A stretch of DNA of 64,000 nt from Wyeomyia smithii (GCF_029784165.1 NC_073695.1:198335857-198399856); one strand, 5' to 3'; shown: positions 1 to 10,830, numbered from the stretch's first letter. Numbers and translations are program-made. The notes: a model not told the origin generated them from the sequence alone.

Positions 1-166
1 TGATGTTTCATGATTTTTACATTCTAATACATAACCTCCAATCTAAAAATCGGATTACAATAAAATTAAATAGGGTCTTATGGGACAACAAGACCTTTCA
101 TTTGCAATTAATTTCTTGAAAATCGGAAGAGCCATCTCTGAGAAAAGTGAGTGAGAATAAAAATCT

Positions 167-239
<73 letters not shown>

Positions 240-345
240 GAAAATGCTCAGCTCGTCGAGCTGAGTCGAGTGATATATGCCATTCGGCCTTTTGGAGCAC
301 TTTTATACTTTGCTATACCTTTCTAGAAGAAGGGCAAAAATAAAA
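1..345 (-). repeat. CA-microsatellite repeat cassette
   Basis: A dispersed repeat built around an (AC)n run at 173-235. One flank carries a 'CTCAGAGATGG'-type block (seen here in reverse complement, about 1-145). The other carries a palindromic motif, CTCAGCTCG-T-CGAGCTGAG at 247-265, followed by a 'GTCGAGTGATATATGCCATTCGGCC' type stretch and an 'AGAAGGGCAAAAA' end. The same cassette recurs in the opposite orientation at 60100-60450 and, diverged, at 15600-16230. This is direct sequence comparison; the repeat family name is unknown to me. Confidence 0.8.
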
Positions 346-414
346 AAAACATAACCACGTTTCCAAGGTAACAAGACAGTATGGAGTCGATTTCCAGCCT
401 CTGGGCTTGATAAT

Positions 415-665
415 TCAGGTAATCTTTAACTATTGTTAGGCTGTTTCCAGAAACCGGACGTTACCACCTTGGGCTTAAAATTGCGTCTGGAGTCGGTTCT
501 TGTACAATTATGCAAAAATACATATTGGGTACTATTTGGTCAGTTGGGCTATTTTCCAGAAACTGGAGGTCGCCATTTTCGAATTCTAAATGACATCTGG
601 TTTCGATTTTGCACCCCCTCTCAGAAACCTTCAAAATACGTAGTTCTACGTCAACATTTTCATGT
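415..665. repeat. Two units of the about 125-bp dispersed satellite
   Basis: Two diverged copies of a unit with core 'GGCTGTTTTCCAGAAACCGG' occur at about 440 and 545. The same unit forms the longer array at 61440-63190. Short open frames here arise from the repeat and are not genes. Confidence 0.7.
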
Positions 666-1089
666 GTAATCAGTAAGTGAAAAAATCTTTTAGATTTTAT
701 TAAAACTGTATTCAATTATATTAAAAAAATCACGCAGTTTTCTCAATTTAAAATCATTTGACTTAAACGTTAATTGTTTAGAAGCATAATAAGGGGTGTC
801 TTTGAAATGTTTTTCTATTTAAAATATTTAAATTTAAAAAAGTACAACGAATGGAATTCCGTCATCTGTATTTCTTAATACGAAAGCTGCGAAGTCTTTT
901 ACAGACCATTTCTCGAGCGTGTTTAATGCTGAACCTGTGAACAAACAGTCCATCAACATGGCGTTGGGATCTGTGTCTCGCGATATTGTTGCCATACATC
1001 TTGTTCAGCGCTGAAGAGGTTCGCCCAGCAATTATTATATATTTAGCATTCCGTCATATTGATGGCCTGATTCACAAAATTTCTCCAAT

Positions 1090-2700
1090 CCACTCGGTTA
1101 TTGGCTACCGCTCTCCAATACCTGGGACATCGTGTACTCCCTGCCAGATATCACTCCATCTGGTCTACTCATCTTACCCGCTGCGCCCCTGGTCGTCTTC
1201 TTTCTACCGGATTCGAGGCAAACACCATTACGGCATTCTTGCAACATGCCCTGCCCAGCGAATCCTTCCAGCTTTAGCCACCTTTTGAATACTGGGTTCG
1301 CCGTAGAGTCGCGCGAGCTCATGGTTCATCCTTCGCCTCCATATTCCGTAGTGCCCAGTGCCGCCTTTAGACGGGCTTTAGTCAAATATCTAAAAAGCTT
1401 AAAAAAAAAACTTATAAATAATAAAGATTTACCGAAGTCCGTCTAAAAATTAACTTGGGCAATAGAGGGTTAACACCCGTCATTTGCAAACTCCTAGCAC
1501 TCTCAGATCGTCCTCGAGCATTGTCCACGTTTTATACCCGTAAAGAACAACCGGTCTCGTGAGCGTTTTGTGCATGTTACACTTCTTAAGGAGGCTCAGT
1601 CTGTTCACCGCAATTGCTTGTGGAGCCCACGACTTCCGCTGATAATACGCCTCCGGATCTCACGGCTGGTATCATTGTCCTAAGTTTCCAGTGAGCCAAG
1701 ATAGACAAACTAGTCGGCTATGGCCCTATTTACCTGCCACTCAATCCTGCTGCTCCCCGTGTTGATGTCCGCCCGATTCATAACACCCCGCAATGAGAGA
1801 CCACCACTCTGTCGAAGCCGCATGCGAAATTCAAATGGACCCGACAATCCACCCGAAATCGGCACACAGCATCGCGTCCACCCTAGCCCTTATTAGGCGT
1901 TTCCGTCCATGATCTTCCATAGCTCTTTTCGGTCAATAGTGTCATACGCGGCTTTGAAGTCGACGAATAGATGATGTGTCGGGATTCTGTATTCACGACA
2001 TTTCTGGTGGTTCTGTCGTATGGTAAAGATTTGGTCCGTCGTAAACCGTCCTTCCGTGAAGCCGGCCTGATAACATCCCACAAATCTGTTGGCTAGGGTT
2101 GAGATTCGTCGGAAAATGATTTGGAAAAGCACTTGTGGGCTGCATTCAGGACGGTGATCGCACGACGGTTTCCGAGGCCATCCTTCCCAGCCGATTTATT
2201 GTTTTCAGTTGCTTAATAGCATCCTTAACTTCGCTTATCGTTGGTGCTGGCACGTCCTCTGTGTTTTTCGCACCGAGAAGATCACTACCTGGGCGCCATT
2301 CAGGTGTTCGTCGAAGTGCTGCCTCCACCTTTAGGTTACCTCACTATCGTTCGTCAGAATACTACCATTTTACTACCATGAAGCTTCTGCGAGATGCGTG
2401 AAGTTTCTGGTTGAACTTTCGCGTTTCCTGAGAATGATGCAGCTGTTTCAGCTCAGCAAACTCCTCCTTCTCCTCTAGGCGGTGCTTTTTCTCTCGGAAG
2501 ATTTGAGTTGCTGTATCGTCTTCTGTCTGTGTCTTTCCACATTCTGACGAGTGGCACAGCGCATCTTAACCACCCACACAGCGTTCATCTCATCCATCAC
2601 CCACTTACATTCGTCGTCGAAGCACTCGTTTCGTTGGGTTCGGCCCACATGCCTGATGACGTTCCCGTACTCAATCATCCTCAACGATATCTGTATTTTC
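1090..2700 (-). pseudogene. RTE-type non-LTR retrotransposon remnant (family A)
   Basis: Fragments of one retrotransposon polyprotein lie in order on the minus strand. The EN-RT linker is near 2690-2475 ('NECFDDEC'). The start of RT is at 2328-2146 (an 'APTISEVKDAIKQLK'-like stretch). The RT motif A region is at 2132-1890 ('HHLFVDFKAAYDTIDRKEL'). Post-RT sequence lies near 1735-1470 ('FVYLGSLET', 'RLFFTGIK') and a C-terminal 'IRWAGHVARMP' block near 1300-1240. This order and the C-terminal block fit the RTE/BovB clade (family knowledge). There are many stops and frameshifts and no catalytic ADD box, so it is dead. A second family A copy lies at 23780-24330. Clade assignment is by eye. Confidence 0.75.
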
Positions 2701-2709
2701 CTACCTTCT

Positions 2710-3150
2710 GGCTGTAAACTCACGTAAACTGTTATTCTAATTAAAATACAAAGTACCCTGGCAGTCCTAGCCATCCAGGGTGAGACAGGTCTCTTCGTCC
2801 ATCACCACAGCCCCGTCGTGATTTGCCGGGAAATTCGACTTGATCATCTTATTCAGCCGCTACCGGTACTTCATTGCCTACAGCTCCCAGTCTTACTCTT
2901 TAGCATCCTTTGGAGGTTCTTGTTGCTTAGGGCTGTCGGCCGTTCGGAACCGGGCTTTCATTCCGTGCTCTGATTGTTGTTCAATAGTGGCAAGGTGTTC
3001 TATACACCGTAAAGGAGGTATCCGGTGTCCAGGAACAGCCGCACGATGTCCGTTTTCGACGCGACGGGGTACCGTTTTTTTAACGCGCACACTGCTGAAC
3101 GGAGTAGCTTCACTGTTTACACCATCGGGGTTAGAGTTCGACTGCTAGAG
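2710..3150 (-). pseudogene. Mariner-type transposase remnant
   Basis: Read on the minus strand, this encodes part of an IS630-Tc1-mariner transposase. From about 3090 there is a basic, helix-turn-helix-like segment, and near 2800-2770 the first catalytic block, 'VVMDEETCLTLDG', whose Asp would be the first of the DDE/D triad. A short continuation similar to 'DCQGTLYF' follows before the frame merges into the RTE remnant. Several in-frame stops fall between the DNA-binding part and the catalytic block, and the second and third catalytic residues are absent. It abuts the 5' side of the RTE-A remnant. I did not find terminal inverted repeats. The assignment rests on the motif alone. Confidence 0.55.
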
Positions 3151-3284
3151 CTATAAAAATGATTGATTCTGTATGTGTTGTTTCGTAAGTGCGTGTGAAG
3201 GAAAACCGATGAAAAATTGGCATTTTTTGTCCATTTTTTCTACTGCAAACGTCTGTAGCGCATAGTTTGCACGTTAGAGCATTT

Positions 3285-3725
3285 GTAAGCTCACCAAGAG
3301 ACACTTACCCCAGATCGACCACATTTTAATCGTCGACCGACACTTTTCCGCCGACTCTGTCTTGTAGTAGGCAAAATTCTCGCCCGGCTCTCCAACGTAT
3401 TTGAAATGAGAAAGAGGAGTGAAATACGTCTTAACATCTAGAGGCTATCAGCGGAAGGGTTTATTGCAGAGTACACTCTGAAAGTTGAGGAAAGAAACGA
3501 TGATCCAGTTGAAATAGACCTGGAAGAGGAATGGAAGCACATCATGCTTCACCTGGCATGATACGAGCTTCTACAGAGCGATTAACGGAATCACTAATCA
3601 GACCTTGCCAGTTCCTGCAATGTATAATGACAGTAGGGGGAACCTGATTACCGATAAGTCACCGGTGGCCATGCGTTGGAAACAACACTTCGAAGTGGTG
3701 TCACAAGGAAAATAAAATAGCCGTT
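3285..3725 (+). pseudogene. RTE family B remnant: endonuclease tail and linker
   Basis: The plus strand holds the end of an AP-type endonuclease domain ('PQIDHILIVDRHFSA' near 3325-3370, then 'GKILARLSNVFEM'). The EN-RT linker follows ('EGFIAEYTLKVEE' near 3460), then 'MYNDSRGNLITDK' near 3620-3660 and 'RWKQHFEVV'. The same sequence blocks, in the same order, occur at 52320-52960 and 57660-58870 in the other family B copies. Stops and a small deletion break the frame, and RT is missing altogether. An ancient fragment by comparison with the 52-kb copy. Confidence 0.65.
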
Positions 3726-4124
3726 TAGGGTAACAAGAGTACAGGAGAGAAATTGGGGAGGATGAGCAAGATGTGGATACTAGGGTTGGACAAAAATTAT
3801 TAGCACATTTTGTGTTCCTAATGGGTCCTATAACAGCTGTGTAAATTTTCATATCGATCGGTTGAACTATATTTTTGCGCCCGATTTTTAAAATAACCAT
3901 ACATTTTTATATATAAAAATCCCCATTTTCAAAACTTATTTTCTAGACATGTCCAGTTGGCGTCGGGTACACTGCTACAGCATGCTGCTAATGCAAACTT
4001 GCTTAAAGATGAGAAATAATTTCGCGTGGAATTAAGCTTGAAAGTTTGATTTTTCTCATAGTATCTTCGAAGATGCCTCCAATATAAATTTTACGCGATA
4101 TCAATTCATATCACATGTTTGAAT

Positions 4125-4481
4125 CGAGGGAATGCCTTTTCCTATCCCTCGCTGTACATTTGACAGAGTATAACATCGAAGATACAAAAACAATAACATC
4201 GAAGATACAAAAACAATAACATCGAAGATACAAAAACGTCAAACCTGATACGAAAACGTCAATGTTGGTCGGATTATTTTCATTATTTTGCTGTTTCGGT
4301 TGGGGCTTAGCCCTTGCGCTTCTTAAGTAGACACAGTGGATCTGGTTATTATTCAAAAAAGTGATGTAATCTAAGTTAAAAATTCTTGCAAACACAAGCA
4401 AGAAAACAGAAAAGAGCAAAAACATCAGATTTGACGTTTCTATATTGTACTTGATGTTATAACTCATAGCACATTCCCTCG
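4125..4481. mobile_element. 357-bp hAT-like MITE with 8-bp target duplication
   Basis: The terminal inverted repeats are CGAGGGAATG (4125-4134) and CATTCCCTCG (4472-4481). They are flanked by a perfect direct repeat, GTTTGAAT, at 4117-4124 and 4482-4489. An 8-bp duplication is the hallmark of hAT insertion (family knowledge). The inside includes a tandem array of a 23-bp unit, 'ATAACATCGAAGATACAAAA..', about three times at 4170-4237. No transposase is encoded. Confidence 0.8.
4170..4237. repeat. Tandem repeat, 23-bp unit, about three copies
   Basis: Units start at 4170, 4193 and 4216 and are identical over most of their length. They lie inside the 357-bp MITE. Confidence 0.9.
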
Positions 4482-4763
4482 GTTTGAATTGTCAACAGCA
4501 ATATGCTGCAGCAGTATTGCTAGAAAAATTTAACGGTGAGCCGTTCATCAGATATTCAATCAGTTTGAGGGAAAAAACTTTTCCTACAAGCATCGTAGCG
4601 CCTTATGGTCATCAGAAGAGTTGTTTCCAGGAAAATTTCCTACAAATATCATGTATCGATATACTTTTGGGAGCCAACTGAACATCTCCAGAGAATTTCG
4701 AAAAAGTTGATTTTCCCATATAAAATCGTATGGAAACTTTAAAAATCGGGCGCAAAAATATGG

Positions 4764-5191
4764 TTTTTTTTTGACCCCACTGCGACCAGTAACTTTTTGA
4801 TCTTCTGTGGCATTGTCCGAACGTTTTTGCTGTTTGCACATTTTTATTTTTTTTTTACCCTTTAGCAGTGCTACTTATTGAGAAGTAACCTGCTTCCGTG
4901 TTATAGTGCTTTTTGACTTCTCCTTCAGACTTAGTAACCTACTTCCTTCCTTATCGGGCTTATCATATCCTCCTGCAGGCTAACACTCTAACATCGTATA
5001 ACGTACTATAGTCTATGATATTATCGAAGCTTTAGAGGTCTGGAGAGAAGATTTGGTGTGAAAGAGCCTGAGAATAAATCCATACTTAAAGTCCATTTTG
5101 CCAACGAATGGCTTGGTTCTACTAAGATTTGACCCTATCACCTTTCGTTTATCAAAGCAGACTCTGTAACCTTGCGGCTACGAAACCCGAC
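4764..5191 (-). mobile_element. tRNA-derived SINE, copy 1
   Basis: On the minus strand this begins with a tRNA-like head: an A-box-like 'TAGCCGCAAGGTTA' near 5180-5167, and a B-box region near 5132 that has decayed ('GGGTCAAATCTT' instead of 'GGTTCGAATCT'). A body and a T-rich (A-rich on the element strand) tail at 4764-4773 follow. The imperfect direct repeats AAAATATGG (4755-4763) and AAAATGTAG (5192-5200) are probably the target duplication. It sits inside, and splits, the right arm of the 3784-5285 element. It matches the copy at 48628-49242 through most of its length. Confidence 0.75.
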
Positions 5192-5366
5192 AAAATGTAG
5201 TTACACCGATCGATCTGAAAAGTTACATGGTTGTTATAGGACCTATAAGGACCACGAAAAGTGCATGGGAGCGAAAAAATAACACCACTGCTTTTTTCAC
5301 ATATTACCTTGTCCCAGTCTGGTGGATACGCCAACCTAGGACGAAGTGAAAAAGCTTGCATATAAC

Positions 5367-6510
5367 TAGGGTTTGCAAACCCGGGAACGATTTCCCGGGA
5401 ATTACTTTTTCCCGGGATTCCCGGATCTCGGGAACAGAAATATTGATTCCCGGGATCCCGGGATTCTCGAGCTCTTCAAAAAATTTCGCAAGATTCAATA
5501 TAGTTTCCCATACAATTTTGCAATTAAATTTTATATACTATCAAAACACGGAACAAACGTCGTTAAAGTGTATAGCAGCTTTAAAAGGGGCATTATACGA
5601 AGTAAATATTTCTTTGAAATGACGGTCAATATTTACTTGCCGAGTACTATCAATTTATTTGCTTCGGTTATTTGTCGAAAATATTTGCTGTCTTATTCAG
5701 TAAACGAAAAATTAGGCAAATGTTTGCTTCGTCCAATCTCATTCTTTGACAGTTAGTTCACTACTGAGGGAATAGTGATTTCTTTCTTTGCCATTGATAA
5801 AAATCAAAATAAATCGATTAACCCGTGAATCAATGCGACCAGAAAATAAATAATTTAATAATAACTCAGTCAGCGTAATTTGGGTCGTGGCCGCGATTTC
5901 ACACGAAAAATCATCTTTGAGATTAATTACGTATACATTCAAATGCTCTGAAACTAACTTATTTAGAGTCATATTGAACAGATTATTAATTATTCTATCA
6001 TTTCCTTCCAGTTTGTCTCGGTCTTTCAAAGAAACTACCGACAGGCTAAATAACGTTCTAGTTGAACAATCAAAATTCTTACATGGAATCCTACTCTCTA
6101 ATCAATGGTGATACCAATTACAAAAGGGTTTGTTACGCCGATGAAAACTAGATTGATTATGCAGTTTATTTTTTAAAAATAATTCGCATCGTGTAATGGC
6201 ACAGTAAATATATTTGATAAAAATTGATATAAACTTATAAGTTATATAAGTTTTGTTTTAGTATTGTGCCGTGTCGAATGAATGTTGTGTGACCAAAAAA
6301 AAAAAGTTTTGTTTTGTAATTCGTTTTTCATTTTAGTTGATAATGAAATTATAAACGATTTCCAGATACCTACTTTTTATAATTCAACTTTTATTGAAAT
6401 ATTTTTGCTAAGAAATTTTTTCCATTCCCGGTTCCCGGGAATTCCCGGGAAATGAGATTTTTTATTCCCGTTTCCCGGGAAATCAATTTCCGGGAATATT
6501 GCAAACCCTA
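5367..6510. mobile_element. 1144-bp hAT-family element with 8-bp target duplication
   Basis: The ends are TAGGGTTTGCAA (5367-5378) and its inverted form TTGCAAACCCTA (6499-6510), flanked by a perfect 8-bp direct repeat, CATATAAC (5359-5366 and 6511-6518). The TAGGG-type tip and 8-bp duplication fit hAT transposons. Both ends carry many copies of CCCGGGAA-like motifs (5379-5470 and 6425-6498), probably transposase binding sites (inference). The interior is AT-rich. A 96-codon minus-strand open frame at 5739-6029 matches nothing I recognise and lacks transposase motifs, so the element is probably nonautonomous. It contains a 45-bp retrotransposon stub at 6260-6304. Confidence 0.85.
6260..6304 (+). 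mobile_element. 45-bp truncated I-type retrotransposon 3' end
   Basis: This 45-bp segment ('TATTGTGCCGTGTCGAATGA..' plus an A-tail) matches the 3' terminal sequence of the large I-type element (reverse complement of 7402-7450). It also matches the tail of the copy at 21708-21902. It is flanked by a perfect direct repeat, AGTTTTGTTTT, at 6249-6259 and 6305-6315. That is the structure of an extreme 5'-truncated retrotransposition event inside the hAT element. Confidence 0.75.
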
Positions 6511-6518
6511 CATATAAC

Positions 6519-7169
6519 TCACAAAGCCACTGGAAGGATGGTTTACCAGCTTGCCTTTTCAAAACCGGGAGTGAGCGTGTGACGTCACACCCGCGCAGAA
6601 AATACCTTATGTTCCGTCACGCAGAATTTTGTCATACGGTACATTCTAGCTTAGTCCGAAAGACAGTAAGCCTTCCGTTGAAAGAAATGAAAAACAGGTA
6701 GAGTATAGAATCGGGACACGGCCGTCTGCGTTGTCCACCAAAACAAGACCATTTGTAAAGAAAACCGGAAAAATCTTGAAGAAAGACCGCGAACGGTTCT
6801 GCTATGCAAGCGTTGGCGAAAACACTTTGCCTTCCGCGATGAATGATCACTAAAGCCACCGAGGCATTGAATAAACAAAAAAGAACTCGACAAACGGTAG
6901 CGTCGCTCAGCGTCGCCCATGCTCACGCGCGGGTTCTTTGCGCTCAGGCCAAGAAATGCCATAGGCCAGTATAGAACAGCTAGGTATGTGGTGACCGGAT
7001 CGAAGGGGAAGAGCCTTTCGCTCTGAGTTACCTGTAGGGTACTATTTAAGCTTTTGTGTAAATAAAGTAAGTTTAATCTACCGCTCAAGTCTCGAGTTGT
7101 AATTCCGTGCCGACGGCACGTACAGGGTTTTCTGGAGAAAGTCCTGGTAGGTTATACCCAGGATATAGA
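6519..7169. other. Unassigned stretch between hAT element and RTE remnant
   Basis: There is a GC-richer segment around 6580-7000 with a 145-codon minus-strand open frame (6651-7088) that lacks any domain I recognise. A TATA-like 'CTATTTAAG' at about 7040 and an 'AATAAA' at about 7061 recall an LTR or promoter/poly(A) arrangement. No paired LTR, primer-binding site or target duplication was found, so I leave it unassigned. Confidence 0.3.
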
Positions 7170-7401
7170 TATACCTACACAAGCGGCTAGAGCGTATAGT
7201 GAAATTCACCAGATTATCTTGGAAGTGTGGTTTAAGTAAAAACTACCTACGGACTTGTTGGAAGGACTCATATGCCTGATCTACAACAAACCACACGTTC
7301 ATCTTGTGACAGATTCTCTACAAGTTTTGAGAACAGAGGAGCGTCATCATCACGAAGTCTCACATGCTTCTCGATCTTGCGAACGATTGATGTCACCGGT
7401 G
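7170..7401 (+). pseudogene. RTE family B remnant, left half (split by I-type element)
   Basis: The plus strand encodes 'YSEIHQIILEVWF' and 'LLEGLICLIYNK' (early RT, 7190-7290). It then jumps to a 'GFADDID'-like stretch with frameshifts (about 7365-7401). Compared with the copy at 53150-53380, the RT core between these two points is deleted. The right half of the same copy resumes at 12559, on the far side of the I-type insertion. Confidence 0.7.
7391..7401. repeat. Target-site duplication of the I-type element (left)
   Basis: TGTCACCGGTG here and TGTCACTGGTG at 12548-12558 differ at one of 11 positions. They bracket the 5.1-kb I-type element and also mark the point where the RTE-B reading is interrupted, so the two lines of evidence agree. 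Confidence 0.85.
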
Positions 7402-7627
7402 TTTTTTTTGTTTTGTTCACACAACATTTATTTGACACGGCACAATACAAATTAATGTTTTATGGAGCCAATTAAATCTAATGCCTTATGGTCTAAAATA
7501 TATTATAAGCTAAAGGCAAATTCTTTACCCTCGCTGCCGACTACGAGCTGAAACTAAATCTAATACTAAAACTAACATGTTTTTTTTGTTTCGCTGTTAA
7601 ATTGGCACCTTGATGCTCTTCGAGTAG

Positions 7628-10600
7628 CTATAAAACATGTAGCATGTATGGCAAGTTTCGCTGAGCGATAATATCACGAACTGGCACATAGGGCTGTATT
7701 TCTCGGGCCCTGAGGGTATCCAAAAGTAGAGATCTGGCGCCGCGGAATTCAGCACACACCCAAACCACGAGTTCAATGTCTTGGAACCCCAATCCACAAA
7801 CGCAATGATTACTGCTCGCCAGCCCAATACGCAGGAGATGTGCATCTAACCCGTAGTGGTTGGACATAATCCGAGACATCATGCGAATGAAATCTCGTCC
7901 TACATCCAACCCACGAAACCAAGGTTTGGTGGAAACCTTGGGGATGATGCTGTGTAGCCACCTCCCCAGTTCTCCCTTATCCCACGAGGCCTGCCAGTTG
8001 ATAAGTGTATTCTGACGTGAAAATTTTAAAAATTCATTGTAGGCAATTGGTCTGTTGTAAATATCACCGTTTGTTGCGCCCACCTTAGCCAAAGTGTCCG
8101 CTTTCTCATTGCCCGGAATAGAACAATGAGAAGGGACCCACACTAAGGTAATCTGAGAAGATTTTTCGGATAAAGCACTCAGATGTTCCCGTGTTTTCCC
8201 CAGGAAATACGGAGAGTGCCTTACATCTTTCATCAATCGGAGAGCCTCAATAGAAATGAGACTGTCCGTAAAGATGAAGTAATGGTCCGTGGGCATTGTT
8301 TCAATAATCCCTAAGGTATACTGAATTGCAGCCAATTCTGCGACGTAAACAGAAGCAGGATTATCGAGCTTTTAGGAGGCGGTAAAATTATTGTTGAAGA
8401 TACCGAAGCCAGTGGACCCGTTGAGAAGTGATCCATCAGTATAAAACGCATTGTCGCAGTTGATGTTTTTATATTTGTTATAAAATATTTTAGGGATCTG
8501 CTGCACGCGTAAATGATCCGAGATTCCACGAGTTTCTTCTATCATGGATGTATCGAAAAACACAGTAGAAACAGAAGTATCTAATAAGTTGACACGATTG
8601 GAGGTGTATGAGGAAGGATTTATACTTTGAGACATGTGATTGAAAAACACAGTCATGAAACGGGTTTAAGAATTAAGTTCAACTAGCCTATCGAAATTTT
8701 CAATTACCAAGGGGTTCAAAACCTCACATTTGATGAGAATACGAGTAGTCAGATCCCAAAAGCGGTCTTTTAATGGGAGAACGCCCGCCAAAACTTCCAA
8801 ACTCATCGTATGGGTCGAATGCATGCAAACTAAGGCAATACGCAAACAACGATACTGCAATCGTTCCAGCTTGATTAAATGGGTGTTTGCAGCGGAGCGG
8901 AAGCAGAAACACCCGTACTCAAGCACCGACAATATCGTTGTTTGGTAAAGCCTTATAAGGTCTCCTGGGTGGGCGCCCCACCATGATCCAGTAATTGTCC
9001 GGAGAAAATTTACTCGCTGTTGATATTTTTTCATCAAATACCGAACGTGACATCTCCAGGTGCTTTTTGAATCGTACCAGACACCAAGATATTTATATAC
9101 CAAAACCTGAGAAATCGTTTCACCCATTAACTGTAAGTGGATCTGAGCAGGCTCACGCTTCCTAGAAAAAACTACTGTCTCAGTCTTCTCCGGAGAGAAT
9201 TCGATACCTAGCTGTAAAGCCCAAGCAGACAAATTGTCCAAGGTATCTTGCAATGGTCCTTGCAAATCGGTAGCTTTGGCTCCTGTAACAGAGACCACGC
9301 TGTCGTCGGCGAGTTTTCTTATCGTGCATAAATTTGCCAGACATGCGTCAATGTCATTCACATAAAAATTGTAAAGAAGAGGGCTTAAGCATGAGCCCTA
9401 GGGAAGACCCATGTAGTTAATACGAAAAGTTGCCAAATCGCTATGCGTAAAATGCATATGCTTTTCGGACAACAAATTATGCAAATAATTGTTCGAAATT
9501 GGTGAATATCCTTGTCGGTGAAGTTTGCCCGAAAGAATGTCAATAGAAACGGAATCAAAAGCCCCCTTAATGTCCAAGAACACAGATGCCATTTGTTCTT
9601 TGCGAGCATAGGCTAGCTGAATATCTGTAGAAAGCAACGCAAGACAGTCGTTCGTTCCTTTGGCACGGCGGAAGCCAAATTGAGTATCTGATAGTAGACC
9701 GTGTGATTCGACCCAATGGTCTAAACGACGGAGTATCATTTTCTCCATCAATTTCCGGATACAGGATAGCATTGCAATCGGCCTATAAGAGTTGTGATCA
9801 GAAGCTGGTTTTCCCGGTTTTTGGATGGCGATCACCTTCACTTGCCCCCAATCCTGTGGTACAATGTTTTGCTCCAGGAACTTATTGAACAAGTTCAACA
9901 AGCGCCTCTTGGCATTGCCGGGTAGATTCTTCAACAAGTTGAATTTGATTCTATCTAACCCAGGCGCGTTATTGTTACAGGACAGGAGGGCAACTGAAAA
10001 TTCTGCCATCGTAAAAGGTGATTCAATCGCGTCGTGGCCCGGAGACGCATCGCGAACAATGTTTTGCTCAGGAACAGAGTCCGGACATACTTTCCTGGCA
10101 AAATCAAATATCCACCTACTTGAAGACTCCTAGCTTTCGTTGACCGTTACGCGATTCCGCATTTTTCGGGCTGTGTTCCAAAGAGTGCTCATTGATGTCT
10201 CCCTCGACGTCTCGTTTACGAACCGACGCCAATATCCGCGTTTCTTTGCCTTAGTCAAGCTTTTTAACTTGGTATCAAGCTCCGAATAACGTTTAAAGTC
10301 GTCGGCATCGTCTGTATCCCGGAAGGTCAGATACGCGTCGGATCTTTGCGTGTAGACATCGGAGCACTCTTTGTCCCACCGCGGAGTGGGAGGCCGTTCT
10401 TTGATTGTCACGCCGGGATATTTCTTAGTTTGGGCTTGCAACGCGGCTTCGAGAATCAAGCCCGCGAGGAGGTTGTATTCTTCAAGTGGTGGGTGATGTT
10501 GAATCGTCTCGACAGCTTCTGATATCATTTCCTCGTATAATTTCCAATCGATATTCCGTGTGAGGTCATACGGAATATCAACTGATCGCGTGCGAGTTGA

Positions 10601-10830
10601 ACCATTATCAATTGAAATTTGAATAGGCAAATGATCGCTACCGTGGGGATCAAGTACTACCTTCCATATGCAATCCAACCGTAGCGATGTTGAACATAAA
10701 GATAAATCTAAAGCACTGGGGCGCGCTGGAGGTTTCGGAACGCGTGTCATATCCCCGTTGTTTAATATTGTCATGTCGAAGTCGTCGCAGAGGTTTTAGA
10801 TCAAAGAGGAACGGTTATCATTAGAAGGGG
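7628..10830 (-). pseudogene. I-type ORF2: endonuclease tail, reverse transcriptase, RNase H
   Basis: A single minus-strand frame, read through five stop codons (at about 10799, and at 10130, 9398, 8666 and 8372), gives a continuous product. It opens with the last third of an AP endonuclease ('AWGSPSNDNRS', 'GSDHLPI'). RT follows, with 'SYRPIAML', motif A 'FLDIKGAFDSV' (about 9580), motif B as GLP-stop-GSCLSP (9398-9400, where PQG is expected) and motif C 'LADDSVV' (about 9310). RNase H comes last, with catalytic Asp in 'FYTDGS' (about 8437), Glu in 'VAELAAIQ', Asp in 'FTDSL' (about 8269) and a 'WVPSH..NEKAD' block (about 8140-8100). The N-terminal part of the endonuclease is missing. No frameshift is needed over about 3.1 kb, so decay has been by point mutation. 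Confidence 0.88.

Larger units (their letters stand above)
3784..5285. mobile_element. Long-inverted-repeat element, split by a SINE
   Basis: A roughly 200-bp arm at 3784-3990 is repeated in inverted orientation at about 4690-5285, but the right arm is interrupted by the SINE at 4764-5191. Shared landmarks are 'AAAAATCGGGCGCAAAAATAT' (right, 4740-4761; left, about 3868-3890 inverted) and 'ACCGATCGATCTGAAAA'-like sequence (right, 5203-5220; left, near 3850 inverted). The spacer holds the MITE at 4125-4481. There is no coding capacity. It could be a nonautonomous foldback or TIR element, or two older repeats in opposite orientation. Ends are approximate. Confidence 0.55.

Noticed and set aside
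55..300. Open frame across the (AC)n run with a Val/Cys repeat
   Set aside because: Produced entirely by the microsatellite; the same happens at 15886-16205 and 60138-60374.
4170..4237. CRISPR array
   Set aside because: Contiguous 23-bp tandem repeats without spacers, inside a MITE, in a eukaryotic genome.
5160..5191. tRNA gene
   Set aside because: A- and B-box-like sequences belong to SINE heads; no cloverleaf can be completed and the same head recurs in three SINE copies with SINE bodies attached.
6519..7169. Solo LTR
   Set aside because: TATA-like and AATAAA motifs are present, but no defined TG..CA ends, target duplication or second copy was found.
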